Assembly (NCBI GenBank): GCA_019429325.1
Contig: JAHYJA010000005.1
Coordinates: 1 to 45,905, forward strand
Direction: 5' to 3'
Length of the DNA stretch: 45,905 bases
DNA from: Bacteroidales bacterium
GTDB lineage: Bacteria; Bacteroidota; Bacteroidia; Bacteroidales; VadinHA17
Below, one piece after another: positions 9,456 through 19,146 of this stretch (positions are counted from its first letter, which is position 1; each line of letters begins with the position of its first letter). Made by a program: the position numbers and the translations under genes. Under the pieces are notes generated by a model. The model searched no databases. It was not told where the DNA came from and saw only the letters and a program-made list of their open reading frames with translations.

Positions 9456-9480
9456 AAAATCACCCGTTCGGGTGATTTTT
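9456..9480 (+). terminator. Rho-independent terminator after the LuxR-type gene
   Basis: AAAATCACCC (9456-9465), loop GTTC, GGGTGATTTT (9470-9479), then more T: a perfect 10-bp stem with a T tract, 35 bp after the regulator stop. Confidence 0.85.
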
Positions 9481-9483
9481 TCC

Positions 9484-9501
9484 GGTCGGGTGTACCCGAC
9501 C
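9484..9501. promoter_or_regulatory. Perfect 8-bp inverted repeat, possible operator
   Basis: GGTCGGGT-GT-ACCCGACC sits between the terminator and the small gene at 9529. The 2-nt centre is too tight for a normal RNA hairpin, so a protein-binding dyad is possible. It is a candidate only. Confidence 0.35.
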
Positions 9502-9528
9502 TTTGCTGAGAGTAAAACAAGTTATTAT

Positions 9529-9750
9529 ATGAAAGGTAAAATCAAAATATCAATTCAGGGGCAGCTTGATAAAAATTGGAAAAACAGTTTTGAGGGTATG
9601 AATATCAGTTATGAAGGAGATAATACCATCCTGACCGGACAGATTAAGGATGAGGCTCATTTGCACGGGATATTAAATATCATCAGGGATTTAAACCTTA
9701 AGTTGATTTCCATTAATCCGCCTGATAACGAGGAAGAAAAAATGCAATAA
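9529..9750 (+). CDS. Small conserved protein, LuxR-regulator partner
   Basis: About 73 residues from MKGKIKISIQG. The pattern GQLDKNWKNSFEGMNI, then TILTGQIKDEAHLHGIL and IRDLNLKLISI matches a widespread small-protein family known from Actinobacteria and Chloroflexi, with an LDERW start and an H-G-L-L/RDLGL end, of unknown function. I took the ATG at 9529 because upstream codons fall in the terminator and dyad region, although the frame is open to 9472. It sits between the regulator and the predicted outer-membrane protein, 19 bp before the latter, so it is probably co-transcribed with it. No signal peptide or membrane segment; likely cytoplasmic. Confidence 0.75.
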   Translation: MKGKIKISIQGQLDKNWKNSFEGMNISYEGDNTILTGQIKDEAHLHGILNIIRDLNLKLISINPPDNEEEKMQ

Positions 9751-9769
9751 ATAAAAAAAACAGACAAAA

Positions 9770-10414
9770 ATGAAAAGATTAATTTCAACAACATTACTCT
9801 TTGCGACTCTTGCTGCAATGACATTCTGTCAGGAGTTCAAAGAGACAAATGGAGGAGCAGCCAGAGACGGTGTTCCTGCCCGCAAATTCTCAGTAAGCAC
9901 TACTTACTATTCATTTCTTAATTTTGGAGAAGAAAAAACGAACACGCATCATTATGAATTTCATGTTGGATACAAACTTACTCCAAAAGACAGGCTTGGA
10001 ATAAAGGTCGCTACCTGGAAAATGTTTGCCCCAATGGGCCTGCCAATGCAGGAGCAACTAAAGTTCGATGAGAATAATTTTTATCCTGGCAGGCTCAGAG
10101 AAAGCGGAATTGGAGTTACCTATCAACGTATGCTATGGAAAGGATTATTTGCTGCGGCGGAAGTTTTGCCTCAACTGAAAACTTACATAGACATAAATGA
10201 TGAAAAAATCGGAAATGGCTTCAAGTTATATACTTCATATCATCTTGGGTATCATTTTTCCTTTTTCAAGGATAGAGTTTATTTAGAACCTCAAATTCAT
10301 TGTCAATACTGGCCTGTTAACACCAATACCCCTCAAGCCTTTAAAGAAGAAGATATCAAATGGAATAATTACTTCCTCTTTGAACCCAATTTGTATATCG
10401 GAGTCAGTTTTTGA
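9770..10414 (+). CDS. Predicted outer-membrane beta-barrel protein
   Basis: 214 residues with a signal peptide (MKRLISTTLLFATLAAMTFC). The rest alternates hydrophobic and polar residues with many aromatics (STTYYSFLNFG, YEFHVGYKL, LYTSYHLGYHFSFF) and ends in YIGVSF, a C-terminal aromatic typical of outer-membrane barrels. I cannot assign a named family or ligand. It follows the small LuxR-partner gene and may be a target of that regulator (inference from position only). Confidence 0.6.
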   Translation: MKRLISTTLLFATLAAMTFCQEFKETNGGAARDGVPARKFSVSTTYYSFLNFGEEKTNTHHYEFHVGYKLTPKDRLGIKVATWKMFAPMGLPMQEQLKFDENNFYPGRLRESGIGVTYQRMLWKGLFAAAEVLPQLKTYIDINDEKIGNGFKLYTSYHLGYHFSFFKDRVYLEPQIHCQYWPVNTNTPQAFKEEDIKWNNYFLFEPNLYIGVSF

Positions 10415-10576
10415 ATGTTAGTCTGTGTGCAAGATATAGCCTACAGAGTTCAGACGATCCCGAAACTGCATGAAATAGCAGGGTTTGAAAAGCCTAAACA
10501 TCCTTTGGTCTCAGTAATTGGTTATTCAAAAAAAAGTTGGCAGCTCTCCGACGGAATACAGAAACGAACTATCTAA
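10415..10576 (+). pseudogene. AraC-family regulator, N-terminal remnant
   Basis: A 53-codon frame begins with the base after the previous stop. Residues 13-35 (VQTIPKLHEIAGF, then EKPKHPLVSVIGYS) match the opening of Bacteroidota AraC-type regulators, where IPELH...LPKPEHPLVSV is a recurrent start. The cupin domain and the HTH are absent: the frame ends after 18 unrelated residues. I infer a 5' stub left by deletion; translation as a peptide is possible but unlikely to matter. Confidence 0.5.
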
Positions 10577-10587
10577 AAATTAAATAA

Positions 10588-11595
10588 ATGAAAACAATAA
10601 TTTATACAGAATATGGCAATCCCGAGGTACTCAAAGTTCAGGAGATGTTAAAACCATACCCGAAGGATGGTGAAGTACTTATAAAAGTGCAGGCAGTTTC
10701 TGTGAATTTCGGAGACCTCATAGCCAGAAGATTCAGGTATGTTTCTGCTAAAGATTTCAATATGCCTTTCCTGATCTGGATTTTTGCTAAACTCAGTTTC
10801 GGTCTTAAATCGCCAAGGATAAAAATTCTTGGCAATTCCTTCGCAGGTACAATTGAGCAAACAGGAAGTGATGTCAGGAATTTCAGGGTCGGAGATGATG
10901 TTTTTGGCTACACCGGAGAAAAAATGGGTGCATATTCCGAGTATCTGTGTGTGTCAGAAAAAGGTCTGCTCGCGCACAAACCAACAAATACATCTTATGA
11001 AGAAGCTTCAACCATTCCTTATGGTTCATTAATTGCCCTATGCCTATTAAAAAAAGTTAATATAGAAAGGGAACAGAAGGTGTTAGTATTCGGTGCCTCC
11101 GGAGGTATTGGTTCTGCAGTAGTTCAACTGGCCAAAAATCATTTCGGAGCAGAAGTTACAGGTGTATGCAGCACAGAGAGAGTGGATTATGTAAAAAAAT
11201 TGGGCGCTGGCAATGTGATTGATTATAAAAGAGAAGAATTTTCAAAAAATGGAGAGACCTATGATCATATTATTGATATTCTGGGAAAGGGCTACAATTC
11301 ATCTTATAAAACATTACTGAATCGAAAGGGAACCTATTTGTTCGTCAGTTTTAAAGCGAAGAACCTGCTTCAGATGTTGTGGACAAAAATTTCAGGGCAA
11401 AAGAAAGTCATTTGTGCTTTGGTATCTCCTCATGCGAAAGATTTGCAGTTCATAAAAGAACTTGTTGAAGAAGATAAAATCAGGACTGTAATTGACAGGG
11501 TATTTAAAATTGACCAGGCACCTGAAGCCCATAGACATGCAGAAAGTGCAGCGAGAAAAGGAGATGTGGTAATTAAGCTTACGCGGGAGGCATAG
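10588..11595 (+). CDS. NAD(P)-dependent zinc-less alcohol dehydrogenase / quinone oxidoreductase (MDR family)
   Basis: 335 residues, full length for the medium-chain dehydrogenase/reductase superfamily. The N-terminal GroES-like part (NPEVLKVQEM, VNFGDLIARR) is followed by the Rossmann dinucleotide motif GASGGIGSAVVQLA and CSTERVDYVKKLGA. Catalytic-zinc cysteines are absent, which places it with quinone oxidoreductase/enoyl-reductase-like members that use NADPH. C-terminus complete (VIDRVFKIDQAPEAHRH). It is a useful comparison for the shortened MDR gene at 21786-22136. Physiological substrate unknown. Confidence 0.88.
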   Translation: MKTIIYTEYGNPEVLKVQEMLKPYPKDGEVLIKVQAVSVNFGDLIARRFRYVSAKDFNMPFLIWIFAKLSFGLKSPRIKILGNSFAGTIEQTGSDVRNFRVGDDVFGYTGEKMGAYSEYLCVSEKGLLAHKPTNTSYEEASTIPYGSLIALCLLKKVNIEREQKVLVFGASGGIGSAVVQLAKNHFGAEVTGVCSTERVDYVKKLGAGNVIDYKREEFSKNGETYDHIIDILGKGYNSSYKTLLNRKGTYLFVSFKAKNLLQMLWTKISGQKKVICALVSPHAKDLQFIKELVEEDKIRTVIDRVFKIDQAPEAHRHAESAARKGDVVIKLTREA

Positions 11596-11738
11596 AATCA
11601 TGTTCTTGGAGATAGAATAGAAAACTCACAAAATGCTGAGAAGGTACTATAGAGCTCTGGTAACGCGGAATACAGCCTTAATTATGACTGCTTTTTTCAA
11701 ATTTGCAGACGTTGTCTATACTCAAACAATACCAGAAA

Positions 11739-12713
11739 ATGATCACTTCTCAAACAGAACGGCATAAAAACCATTCATCGCCCGGAATAGGCTTCTATTT
11801 AATATTCCTGGCTATAACCTCCTGCATTGGAGAGACTAATCCTGGTCGTAATCTACCTGCCAGCGATGAGAACGGCTCACTTGTGAAGGTGAGAGATGGA
11901 TCTGAAATATTTGTCTGGGAGCACCGTCCGGCAGACAATCCTGTCAACTCAATCTATATTCTCTCGGGAATAACCGGAGTTAACCATGAGCAGGAGAGGG
12001 AGATCATAGATGTTTTGAGTAATCACAAAAACCGCATTGTTGTTATACACCCTCGGGGAACCGGTTATTCTTATGGAGAAAGCGGAGACACTGATCCGGG
12101 TGATATTATTGAAGATTACTGTGAAATTATCAGGAATGACAGCGCTTATTTGTCGTGTAGTAAAAAGATTTTCCTGTTTGGTCACAGTATGTCCTGTGCA
12201 TTTGCCCTTGGGGTGGCGGTAATACTGCCCGGAATAGATGGAATGATACTTGTAAACCCTCCATTCAAACTAAAACCTGCAAAGGGGATGAGTCCCGGCT
12301 TCTTCGATTACCTGAAGTATATCGGATATTATGTTTTCGCTCCTCATAAACCTGTTGTAAACATGGCCGGGGATCCTTCTTTAATAACGGATGAATCGGA
12401 CAGGTTGGAATCAGAACTGCGGAATAGCGATTCTCTTCTGGTTAAGTACTTCAGCATGCACAGTATGGCTGCATCAAAAAAAATAATGGATGCAATGTCT
12501 GAAAATGCCAGGGTGGCAGATTTCCCATTACTTCTGCTGTACGGTGAAAATGATAATATTGTTGATAAATCTGGTTGTGAGGAGATTTTTTCTGCATGGC
12601 ATTGTGATATGAAAAGTTATGTAATAATAAAGGATGGTTCACACGGCAGATCGACTGTGGTAAAAGGAGCCGATACCATTGCTAAATGGATAGGCAGTTT
12701 ACAAGCACAGTGA
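11739..12713 (+). CDS. Alpha/beta hydrolase, predicted lipoprotein
   Basis: An ATG at 11739 gives 324 residues; the frame also opens with TTG at 11703. A hydrophobic stretch ending LAITSC provides a lipobox. Triad candidates: Ser in GHSMSCAFA, Asp in YGENDNIVD and His in DGSHGRS. HPRGTGYSYG is the usual strand-turn before the nucleophile. The best description is a cell-envelope esterase or lipase-like enzyme of unknown substrate. It is not obviously part of the neighbouring oxidoreductase operon, as a 143-bp gap separates them. Confidence 0.8.
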   Translation: MITSQTERHKNHSSPGIGFYLIFLAITSCIGETNPGRNLPASDENGSLVKVRDGSEIFVWEHRPADNPVNSIYILSGITGVNHEQEREIIDVLSNHKNRIVVIHPRGTGYSYGESGDTDPGDIIEDYCEIIRNDSAYLSCSKKIFLFGHSMSCAFALGVAVILPGIDGMILVNPPFKLKPAKGMSPGFFDYLKYIGYYVFAPHKPVVNMAGDPSLITDESDRLESELRNSDSLLVKYFSMHSMAASKKIMDAMSENARVADFPLLLLYGENDNIVDKSGCEEIFSAWHCDMKSYVIIKDGSHGRSTVVKGADTIAKWIGSLQAQ

Positions 12714-12817
12714 CCGTCGACGCTGATCTTTGTTTTCAGAAACGGATAAAGAGATTACTTTTTGACAAAGGAATGGTTAAATGGTTTCAGTCAGTTCTAT
12801 ATATAGAATCAAAGAAA

Positions 12818-12849
12818 AAGAGGCTGTTTACCTTTTGAAACAGCCTCTT
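12818..12849 (-). terminator. Terminator of the sus operon
   Basis: AAGAGGCTGTTT (12818-12829) and AAACAGCCTCTT (12838-12849) form a perfect 12-bp stem with an 8-nt loop. Read on the minus strand it is followed by CTTTTTCTTTG, and it lies 28 bp beyond the susD stop. It may also act on the plus strand. Confidence 0.8.
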
Positions 12850-12877
12850 CAAACTAATCCAGAAACCCAAAACCAAC

Positions 12878-14938
12878 CTAATAACCCGGATTCTGCATTG
12901 CTGCTTTTTCATCTGCTGTAAGCGCTCTTCCTTCTGCATTATAAATAGCATCGAGGAAGGTCTGCGGCAGCGGGCGCAGGTAATGCTTCTCCCTGATAGC
13001 ATTTGCCCCCGCCGTTCCCTCGTTGAATGTCAGGGCTCGGCTTAAAAGCGTTTTAGTCCGCGCAAGGTCTTCCCAGCGGAAAAGCTCGCCGTAGAGCTCG
13101 CGTGAACGCTCGTTGAGCAGAAAGCACATCATCCTGTCGTAGTCGCCGGAAAGGCCGAGTTTTGTTATAATGGCCTCGTCAACAGCCGGAAGGCTTGCCG
13201 GGGTGATCCCGGTGGTAATGTCCGTGGCAGCGGTTGTTACAGGAATATCGAGCGATTCGTAGTACGAGTTAGCATTGGAATTCGAATTTATCAATACACC
13301 GTTTGCGTTCAGAGGTGCATTAGAATTTGTAAGAACAGCGGCGCCGCCATCCCTGTATGCAGCCCTGTCTTCACCGTCCCTGAACTGTGCGCGTTCACGG
13401 ACAATATTCATAACCGAGATGGCCTCAGTATAGTTGTTTTGGCGGATAAGAGCCTCAGCTTTAATAAGATATGTCTCGGCTACCCGTGCATATATTCCAT
13501 CGCGGCGGCCGGCAGTGGCGGCTACCGCTGTTCGGGATCCGTCAAGATATTTGCTGAGCGCCGGGTACCTGCTGACATTGCCAGGCAAGCGTAAGTAACC
13601 GCTGCCATCGGCAAGGTAACGTGCATAGGAATGGGGTGTGGGCTTACCGGTTACAGGGTTATTAAAATAGACCCCGGAATGTGTACTTTTTACCAGCGGA
13701 GTTCCCCCGGCAGCAGGATTACTGAACCTGGTGTCACCCTCCTTATTGATAATATAGATCAGTCCCAGGTCACCCTGTGCATAAGTTACTTCAACAGATG
13801 TATTCGGGTCTGTTCCGTTAAGCTGGGCAAGGTTCGAAATATTGTTCAGGTTTGCTTTGGTTTTAAAGCTTTTCCAGAAACGCGAGTCATTCTCTATGTC
13901 AAATACGTCGAAAGTGTAATCATTTGTCCTGCATCTCTGGTACTCGCGCCCTCCGGCTATATCTCGTACAAAACCGGTAAGTGTTTGATATACCGAAAGA
14001 AACAGAAGATGCAGATAGTTCCCGTTCCCAACATCAGCGATGGTAGTTGTACTGGAGAACTGTGCGGCAAAAATCACCTCAGGGAGCATCTCGTTTGGGC
14101 CGTCAGATCCCGTGTAAGCGAAAATATCGGAAAAATCTGTTGCAAGCGGGTGGTGGGCAATAACCTCGTTTGTCAGGGTTATGATCTCTGCAAGGTCTGT
14201 TGTTTTGTACGAAGCGTTCCAGTCATCGTTTATTTCAGAACACCTGTAAAGGAGCGCCTTTGCCAGGAAGTGGGCTGCCACATCCTTGTAAAGCTTTCCC
14301 TCTGATTCTTCAACATCAGGCAGACCTGCATAAGCAGTCCTCAGATCTGCGATGATCTGGTTAACGCACTCCTCTTTCGTTGCGCGTATAAAGTACCTTT
14401 CAACACCTGTGGATGGCTCCAGTTTCAGCACAACGGGCCCGTACTGTTGTACAAGCCTGAAATATGAGAACGCGCGAAGGAACGATGCCTCGGCTTTAAA
14501 AAGTTTGTTTTTACCGGCATCGGTTATAACTTCATCGACATTTGCAAGAAGAACGTTGGCATCGCTGATGGCCTTGTACATCATGTCCCATATCTCATAG
14601 GTTTTTGTAACATTAGCTGTTGGAACATTAGGAACAATGGAACCCAGGTTGGAGTTATAATCGTTCCAGGTTTGTTGAGCCTGGTCGCCCCCTACAATGA
14701 ATTCATCAGTGCCGCATGCGTTAGTGGCAACTGCCTGTTCCCTGTTCATGAAAAAAGCCCTGTAGTGGTTGTACAACGCATCGGCGAGGTCGGAAATCCC
14801 CTCGGGAGTCTTAAAATAATCGGTGTTTCTCTGGGTCTTCAGCTCTTCGTCGAGAAAATCCTTTTTGCATGAGCTGATACCTGACACAAGCAGGATAATT
14901 GCCCAAAGCACTAATATGTTTATTTTAAACTTATTCAT
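12878..14938 (-). CDS. SusD/RagB family glycan-binding lipoprotein
   Basis: 686 residues with a signal peptide and lipobox (GISSC, Cys24) followed by KKDFLDEEL, the standard start of mature SusD proteins. Family landmarks include the TPR-like N-terminal half (EASFLRAFSYFRLVQQYG) and the C-terminal RRDGIYARVAETYLIKAEA and MNIVRERAQ segments, ending RSRELYGELFRWEDLARTK and HYLRPLPQTFLDA. It is outer-membrane anchored and captures oligosaccharides for the SusC channel. It lies 44 bp downstream of the susC reading frames, in the same operon. It looks intact even though its partner susC is broken. The specific glycan cannot be read from the sequence; the adjacent rhamnosidase suggests a rhamnose-containing polymer. 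Confidence 0.93.
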   Translation of the reverse strand: MNKFKINILVLWAIILLVSGISSCKKDFLDEELKTQRNTDYFKTPEGISDLADALYNHYRAFFMNREQAVATNACGTDEFIVGGDQAQQTWNDYNSNLGSIVPNVPTANVTKTYEIWDMMYKAISDANVLLANVDEVITDAGKNKLFKAEASFLRAFSYFRLVQQYGPVVLKLEPSTGVERYFIRATKEECVNQIIADLRTAYAGLPDVEESEGKLYKDVAAHFLAKALLYRCSEINDDWNASYKTTDLAEIITLTNEVIAHHPLATDFSDIFAYTGSDGPNEMLPEVIFAAQFSSTTTIADVGNGNYLHLLFLSVYQTLTGFVRDIAGGREYQRCRTNDYTFDVFDIENDSRFWKSFKTKANLNNISNLAQLNGTDPNTSVEVTYAQGDLGLIYIINKEGDTRFSNPAAGGTPLVKSTHSGVYFNNPVTGKPTPHSYARYLADGSGYLRLPGNVSRYPALSKYLDGSRTAVAATAGRRDGIYARVAETYLIKAEALIRQNNYTEAISVMNIVRERAQFRDGEDRAAYRDGGAAVLTNSNAPLNANGVLINSNSNANSYYESLDIPVTTAATDITTGITPASLPAVDEAIITKLGLSGDYDRMMCFLLNERSRELYGELFRWEDLARTKTLLSRALTFNEGTAGANAIREKHYLRPLPQTFLDAIYNAEGRALTADEKAAMQNPGY

Positions 14939-14982
14939 ATCGTGTATTTTCTTTAATGGTTAAAAATTCATTCAGTAATTTC

Positions 14983-17194
14983 TCAGAATCCCACGTTAAT
15001 ACCGAATACATAGCCGCGGTTATAATAGAGAGTGCCATATTCAGCATCTCTGAATTTGATCTGAGACCAAAGCATCCCGGCATTCTGTACCTGGGCATAT
15101 ACCTTAAGGCTGTTGATCTTTATCCGGTCGAGCAATTTTGCGGGCACCTGGTAACCCAATGAAATATTCCTGATCTTTATTTTTCCTGGCGCAAACTGGG
15201 ATCCGTTAGCATTGAAGAGCGCCATCTGTTCCTGGTCCTGAGGTGTATCCTGCCAGATGCCGATTTTTTCGTAATTATATATTATGCCTATCGATTCTCC
15301 AATGAACCAGTTATTTGCAACCATATCCTCTTTGCCGTTCATCAGCGATTCAATCTGGTCCCTCTGCCATGCAGCGGTTGCATTTATATTCCATGAGAAA
15401 TCGCTCATAGCTAAAAGTGTGGCATTGATTGTGAGGTCGATACCCCTGTTGCTTGTTTCACCGATATTTGCAATTGTCGAGGTAAAGCCCGAAACGCTTG
15501 GAAGGGCTACAGTTAAAAGAAGATCGGTAGTAGATGACCTGTAAGCTTCGATGGTCCCGTTAACCCTTCCTCTGAGGAAAGCGAAATCGACAGCAAGGTT
15601 GAACTGGGTTGTCTTCTCCCATCCAAGCTCCTGGTTTGCAACAGCATTTGTAAGAGTATAACCGGTCACGGTTGAGGTGCCAAAAGGCAGGGTAACCATG
15701 TTGATAGCGCCCTTTGTTGAGTAAAGCCCTACCGCAGCGTTACCTACTGTACCAAAGCCTAAACGGAGTTTTAACTGGTCGAGCCATGTAACATTAGTTA
15801 AGAAGCTCTCCTGGTCTAAACGCCATGCTATGGCAGCGCTCGGGAAGAATGCCCATTTATTTCCTGCTGCAAGCTGTGAGGCGCCGTCCCAGCGGCCTGA
15901 TAATGTTAGCAGGTATTTGCTGTTGTAGTTGTAATTAACGCGGGCCATATACGATTCAAGCTGCCGTTCGGTAAGACCGGAGCTCCAGGATGTAAGCTGG
16001 GCGCTGGTAAGGGTCCCGAAGGCGTACCACATCTGGCTTGGCATCTCGATACCCTGGCCTGAAATGCTCGACGACTCGCTGGTCCATTTTGATGCTGTCT
16101 GGAGCAGGGTGACACCTACTGTATGGGCACCGAATTTATTGTCGTAATAAAGAAGGTTATCGATCGTATAGGAGAAGTCTTTCGTATTGGAGATACTTGC
16201 ATTGGAAGCGCTGAGTTCCCTTACAATTGACTTAGCGTCGTTATAATAGCCGTTCCTGTAGTAGCGGAAGTCGGGGCCGAAGTTCATCCTGTACCTGAGT
16301 CCTTTAAAGAGTTTTACTTCTGTGAAGAGGCTGGCAAGAAGACGGAGTGTCTCGCGCTGATTGGTGGAGTATTTCCATTCGTCTATAACATTCCACACAC
16401 GTGCCTTTCCACCGGGATGCACAATAAGGTTTCCTTCTGCATCATAAGGAAGGGAATAGGGCTCAATCCTTGCGGCTGCCGCTATCAGGTCGGCAGTCAC
16501 ATTTGTGCTTCCTCCCGCCTGGCTTTGCCCGTAATCCTGGTACTGCCACGATCCGTTGACGCCTGCACCGAATGTGATCCAGTTCTTAGGGTTCAGCTCA
16601 ACGTTTGTCCTTAATGTGTAACGCTGGTACTCCTGTCCCTTTGTAGTACCCTGGTTGTCGAGGTAACCTATCGAACCGTAAGCCTTCATCGTTCTTGTAC
16701 CGCCGCTCGCGCTGATGGAATGGTCCTGGGTATAGGCAGGCTGCGTTACCACTCCCAGCCAGTCGAAAGTTTCGACTTTCGAGGGGTCCCATGTGTTGCC
16801 TGCCCAGCCTCTCTGGATGTTCTGCCATGCTGGTCAGGATTATCTGCCTGTCGAAGACGGCGTATCTGACATCAGTCCCGTCAAAAATATTATTAAGAAT
16901 ATCTCTGATGGGTTTATTCTCGGCTACGACGTCTACTATTCGTTCGACATCAACAAGCTTCTGGTTAAAGAGAAAGTAAAACTCACTTTCCTGTTCAATC
17001 TTGTTGAGGACACTCTCGATGGGAGAATTCCTCAGGTCAAGTGAGATTTTTGTGGTCTGTGAATATGCCGGACCTGCCATTATATTCATCATACCAAGAA
17101 ACAGAAGGAGAATAGTGATTTTCATCTTTAGAAGTAATTTCCGGCTTCGGGAATTTGAGCCGATCAAACTACAATAATTCAGAATTTTTTTCAT
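14983..17194 (-). pseudogene. SusC/RagA TonB-dependent receptor, internally deleted and out of frame
   Basis: The 5' frame (17194 leftwards) has a signal peptide and a complete STN domain (ISLDLRNSPIESVLNKIEQE to FDRQIILTS). Beyond about 16836 the family sequence resumes only in another frame with NIQRGWAGNTWDPS and VETFDWLGVVTQPAY, then runs through the barrel (14983-16752) to a normal SusC end (RDAEYGTLYYNRGYVFGINV). The carboxypeptidase-regulatory-like domain and the whole TonB plug, roughly 300-340 residues or about 1 kb, are missing at the junction (16822-16836). Without a plug and with the frame broken, no working transporter can be made. The STN domain identifies the original protein as a transducer that signalled to the neighbouring FecR. 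Confidence 0.9.
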
Positions 17195-17384
17195 ACTTTT
17201 GTAAAGTTAGAAGGTTAATACTCAGAGATGTTTTGCAAGAAATGTTGGTTAACCGCTAATAGGAGAGGGATTGTGTTACAGCACATTTCCTCTTTTTTTT
17301 TAAAAGCTTAAGGGTAGGTGTTTTTCATGGTCAGCAGGATTTAGGTTAATACTTGGTGTTATCTGTCAGGTTGAAATTTTCAGT

Positions 17385-18452
17385 TTAGTCGGGATCAGGA
17401 GATCTTAGCGGGAATATTATTACTTTTTTTCTGGGGAAAGTGCCATCTTCCAACGGTGCACGTTTTAGTTCCTTATAGCCAATGGGTGCCGAAATCTCAA
17501 GTAATTTCAGGATATCGGAAAGCGTCTCGTCCTGAAAAGTTGCCCTGTATCTGTAGTCATGGAGAACGTCTCCCTGTATTTCGATATCGACATTAAATAC
17601 CTGGCTTAATTTTTTTGCCACTTCACTTAATGGCTCATTGCGGAAAATGAGCTTACCGTCTTTCCATGAAATGAATTTATAGGTATCCTCATCCCTGACG
17701 GACACAACTCCTGTACTTTTATTATAGACCATGTGCTGGTCAGGGATCAGGTGGGTTATTAAAGTGTCGATGCCTTTGTTATTAATCTCACTCACAGATA
17801 CTTTCCCGGCTACAAGAGTAACCTCTGATACCTGGCCGGAATTAAAACCGAGGATATTGAATTTTGTGCCCGTCGCTCTTACAGCAATATCTGCAGTCCT
17901 GACAATAAATGGCATTTGCTCTTCGGATTTTACTTCAAAATAGGCTTCACCATTCAGGTAGACTTCCCTGTGCGATCCGGTGAATTTATCGGGATATCTT
18001 AAACTGCTTCCTGAGTTAAGCCATACCAGCGAGCTGTCCGCGAGCCTCAATGCCGTGCGGGTTCCAAACGTTGCATAGACTTCACTGTAAACAGGTTGCT
18101 GGAATGATATATCTTCAGCAGGCTTTTGAAATAGTTTCATTATATTCCATATTACCAGAGGGATAATAAGTACAGCTGCAATTTTTCCCCAGGCAAACCA
18201 TAACCTGCGCATGGCTGAATCTCCTGAGATACGTTTCCTGATCTTTGTTAACGCCCTGCTGGTATCAATTTCGTCAGATACGCAATCAGCATCGGCAGTT
18301 GCCCAGATATTTCCAAGCTGTCTGAAATATGTTGCATTCTCTTCGGAGTCATTTATCCATTTTTCCAGGTACTCTTTTTCCTCCGGACTCCCATTTCCTG
18401 AAAAGTACTTTGCAGCAACCTCTGTAATATCTGTTTTTTTTCTTTTTTCCAT
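17385..18452 (-). CDS. FecR-type anti-sigma factor
   Basis: 355 residues, complete. The cytoplasmic N-terminal part (AAKYFSGNGSPEEKEYLEKW) binds the sigma factor. A single membrane span lies near residues 85-106 (WGKIAAVLIIPLVIWNIMKL). The periplasmic FecR domain (ATFGTRTALRLADSSLVWLN, then GEAYFEVKS and ATGTKFNI) is followed by the DUF4974-like end (EPLSEVAKKLSQVFNVDIEI). In Bacteroidota it holds an ECF sigma factor until a STN-bearing SusC reports ligand. Here sigma, anti-sigma and the STN domain are present, but the receptor is broken downstream of the STN, so the signal path may be cut. Confidence 0.93.
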   Translation of the reverse strand: MEKRKKTDITEVAAKYFSGNGSPEEKEYLEKWINDSEENATYFRQLGNIWATADADCVSDEIDTSRALTKIRKRISGDSAMRRLWFAWGKIAAVLIIPLVIWNIMKLFQKPAEDISFQQPVYSEVYATFGTRTALRLADSSLVWLNSGSSLRYPDKFTGSHREVYLNGEAYFEVKSEEQMPFIVRTADIAVRATGTKFNILGFNSGQVSEVTLVAGKVSVSEINNKGIDTLITHLIPDQHMVYNKSTGVVSVRDEDTYKFISWKDGKLIFRNEPLSEVAKKLSQVFNVDIEIQGDVLHDYRYRATFQDETLSDILKLLEISAPIGYKELKRAPLEDGTFPRKKVIIFPLRSPDPD

Positions 18453-18567
18453 ACAGCAAAGACGTTTGGCGAAGTGATTACCACACTGTAATTGTCAATT
18501 ATTTTCAGGATATTTTTCAGGAAGCCTTAAAAACAGACCGGAGATAAAAACTTCCCGGCACAATTTT

Positions 18568-19128
18568 CTAAATCAGATAGTCTTTCAATTCTTCCCTCAG
18601 AGAGATGAGAGCTTTACCTATTCTGACTTCCACCGTTCGGACAGAGACTTTTAGTTTCGTTGCGATCTCCTTGTATTTCAGGCCTTTGTACCGACTAAGG
18701 CAGTATGCTTCGTATATCTCGGGAGAAAGCTTGCTGAGGGCAACCTTCAGAAGATCCTTGAGTTCGGAGTTAATCACATAATTATCTGTATTGTATTCGA
18801 AGGTTTCAAGAGTTGAAGAAACTTCATCACGATATTTCTGCCTGATCTTTTTATGACGGATCCAGTCAATGCACCTGTTCTGTATACAACGGAGAAGATA
18901 GGATTTCAGGGAAATGCCGATAGTGATGGTCTTGCGTTCATCCCACAACCTGACGAAGGTTTCCTGGACGATCTCTTCGGCAATCTCTTTTTCCCTGGTA
19001 AAATTCATGGCAAAGAGGACCATGTCTTTATAATAGGTCGTGAACATGACAGTAAAAGCATCCTGGTCTCCTCCTCTTAATCTTGTCAATAAAGATTTTT
19101 CCAGCAGATCGTATTGCCTCGAAAGCAT
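18568..19128 (-). CDS. RNA polymerase ECF sigma-70 factor
   Basis: 186 residues from the ATG at 19128 (the frame is open to a TTG at 19149, but that triplet overlaps the -7 element). Region 2 shows FTREKEIAEEIVQETFVRLW and RCIQNRCIDWIRH; region 4 shows YEAYCLSRYKGLKYKEIA and the HTH helix VSVRTVEVRIGKAL. This is the Bacteroidota-expansion type that partners with FecR proteins. It is transcribed ahead of fecR with a 115-bp gap and should drive the sus operon and possibly the divergent rhamnosidase. Complete. Confidence 0.93.
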   Translation of the reverse strand: MLSRQYDLLEKSLLTRLRGGDQDAFTVMFTTYYKDMVLFAMNFTREKEIAEEIVQETFVRLWDERKTITIGISLKSYLLRCIQNRCIDWIRHKKIRQKYRDEVSSTLETFEYNTDNYVINSELKDLLKVALSKLSPEIYEAYCLSRYKGLKYKEIATKLKVSVRTVEVRIGKALISLREELKDYLI

Positions 19129-19146
19129 CGAGATGGTTATTTCTAT

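Noticed and set aside
11596-11738. Small frame MLRRYYRALVTRN at about 11633
   Set aside because: No recognisable motif and it overlaps the hydrolase start; nothing supports a gene.
13631-14305. 224-residue plus-strand frame inside susD
   Set aside because: Antisense shadow; no motifs, Cys-rich composition typical of a spurious frame.
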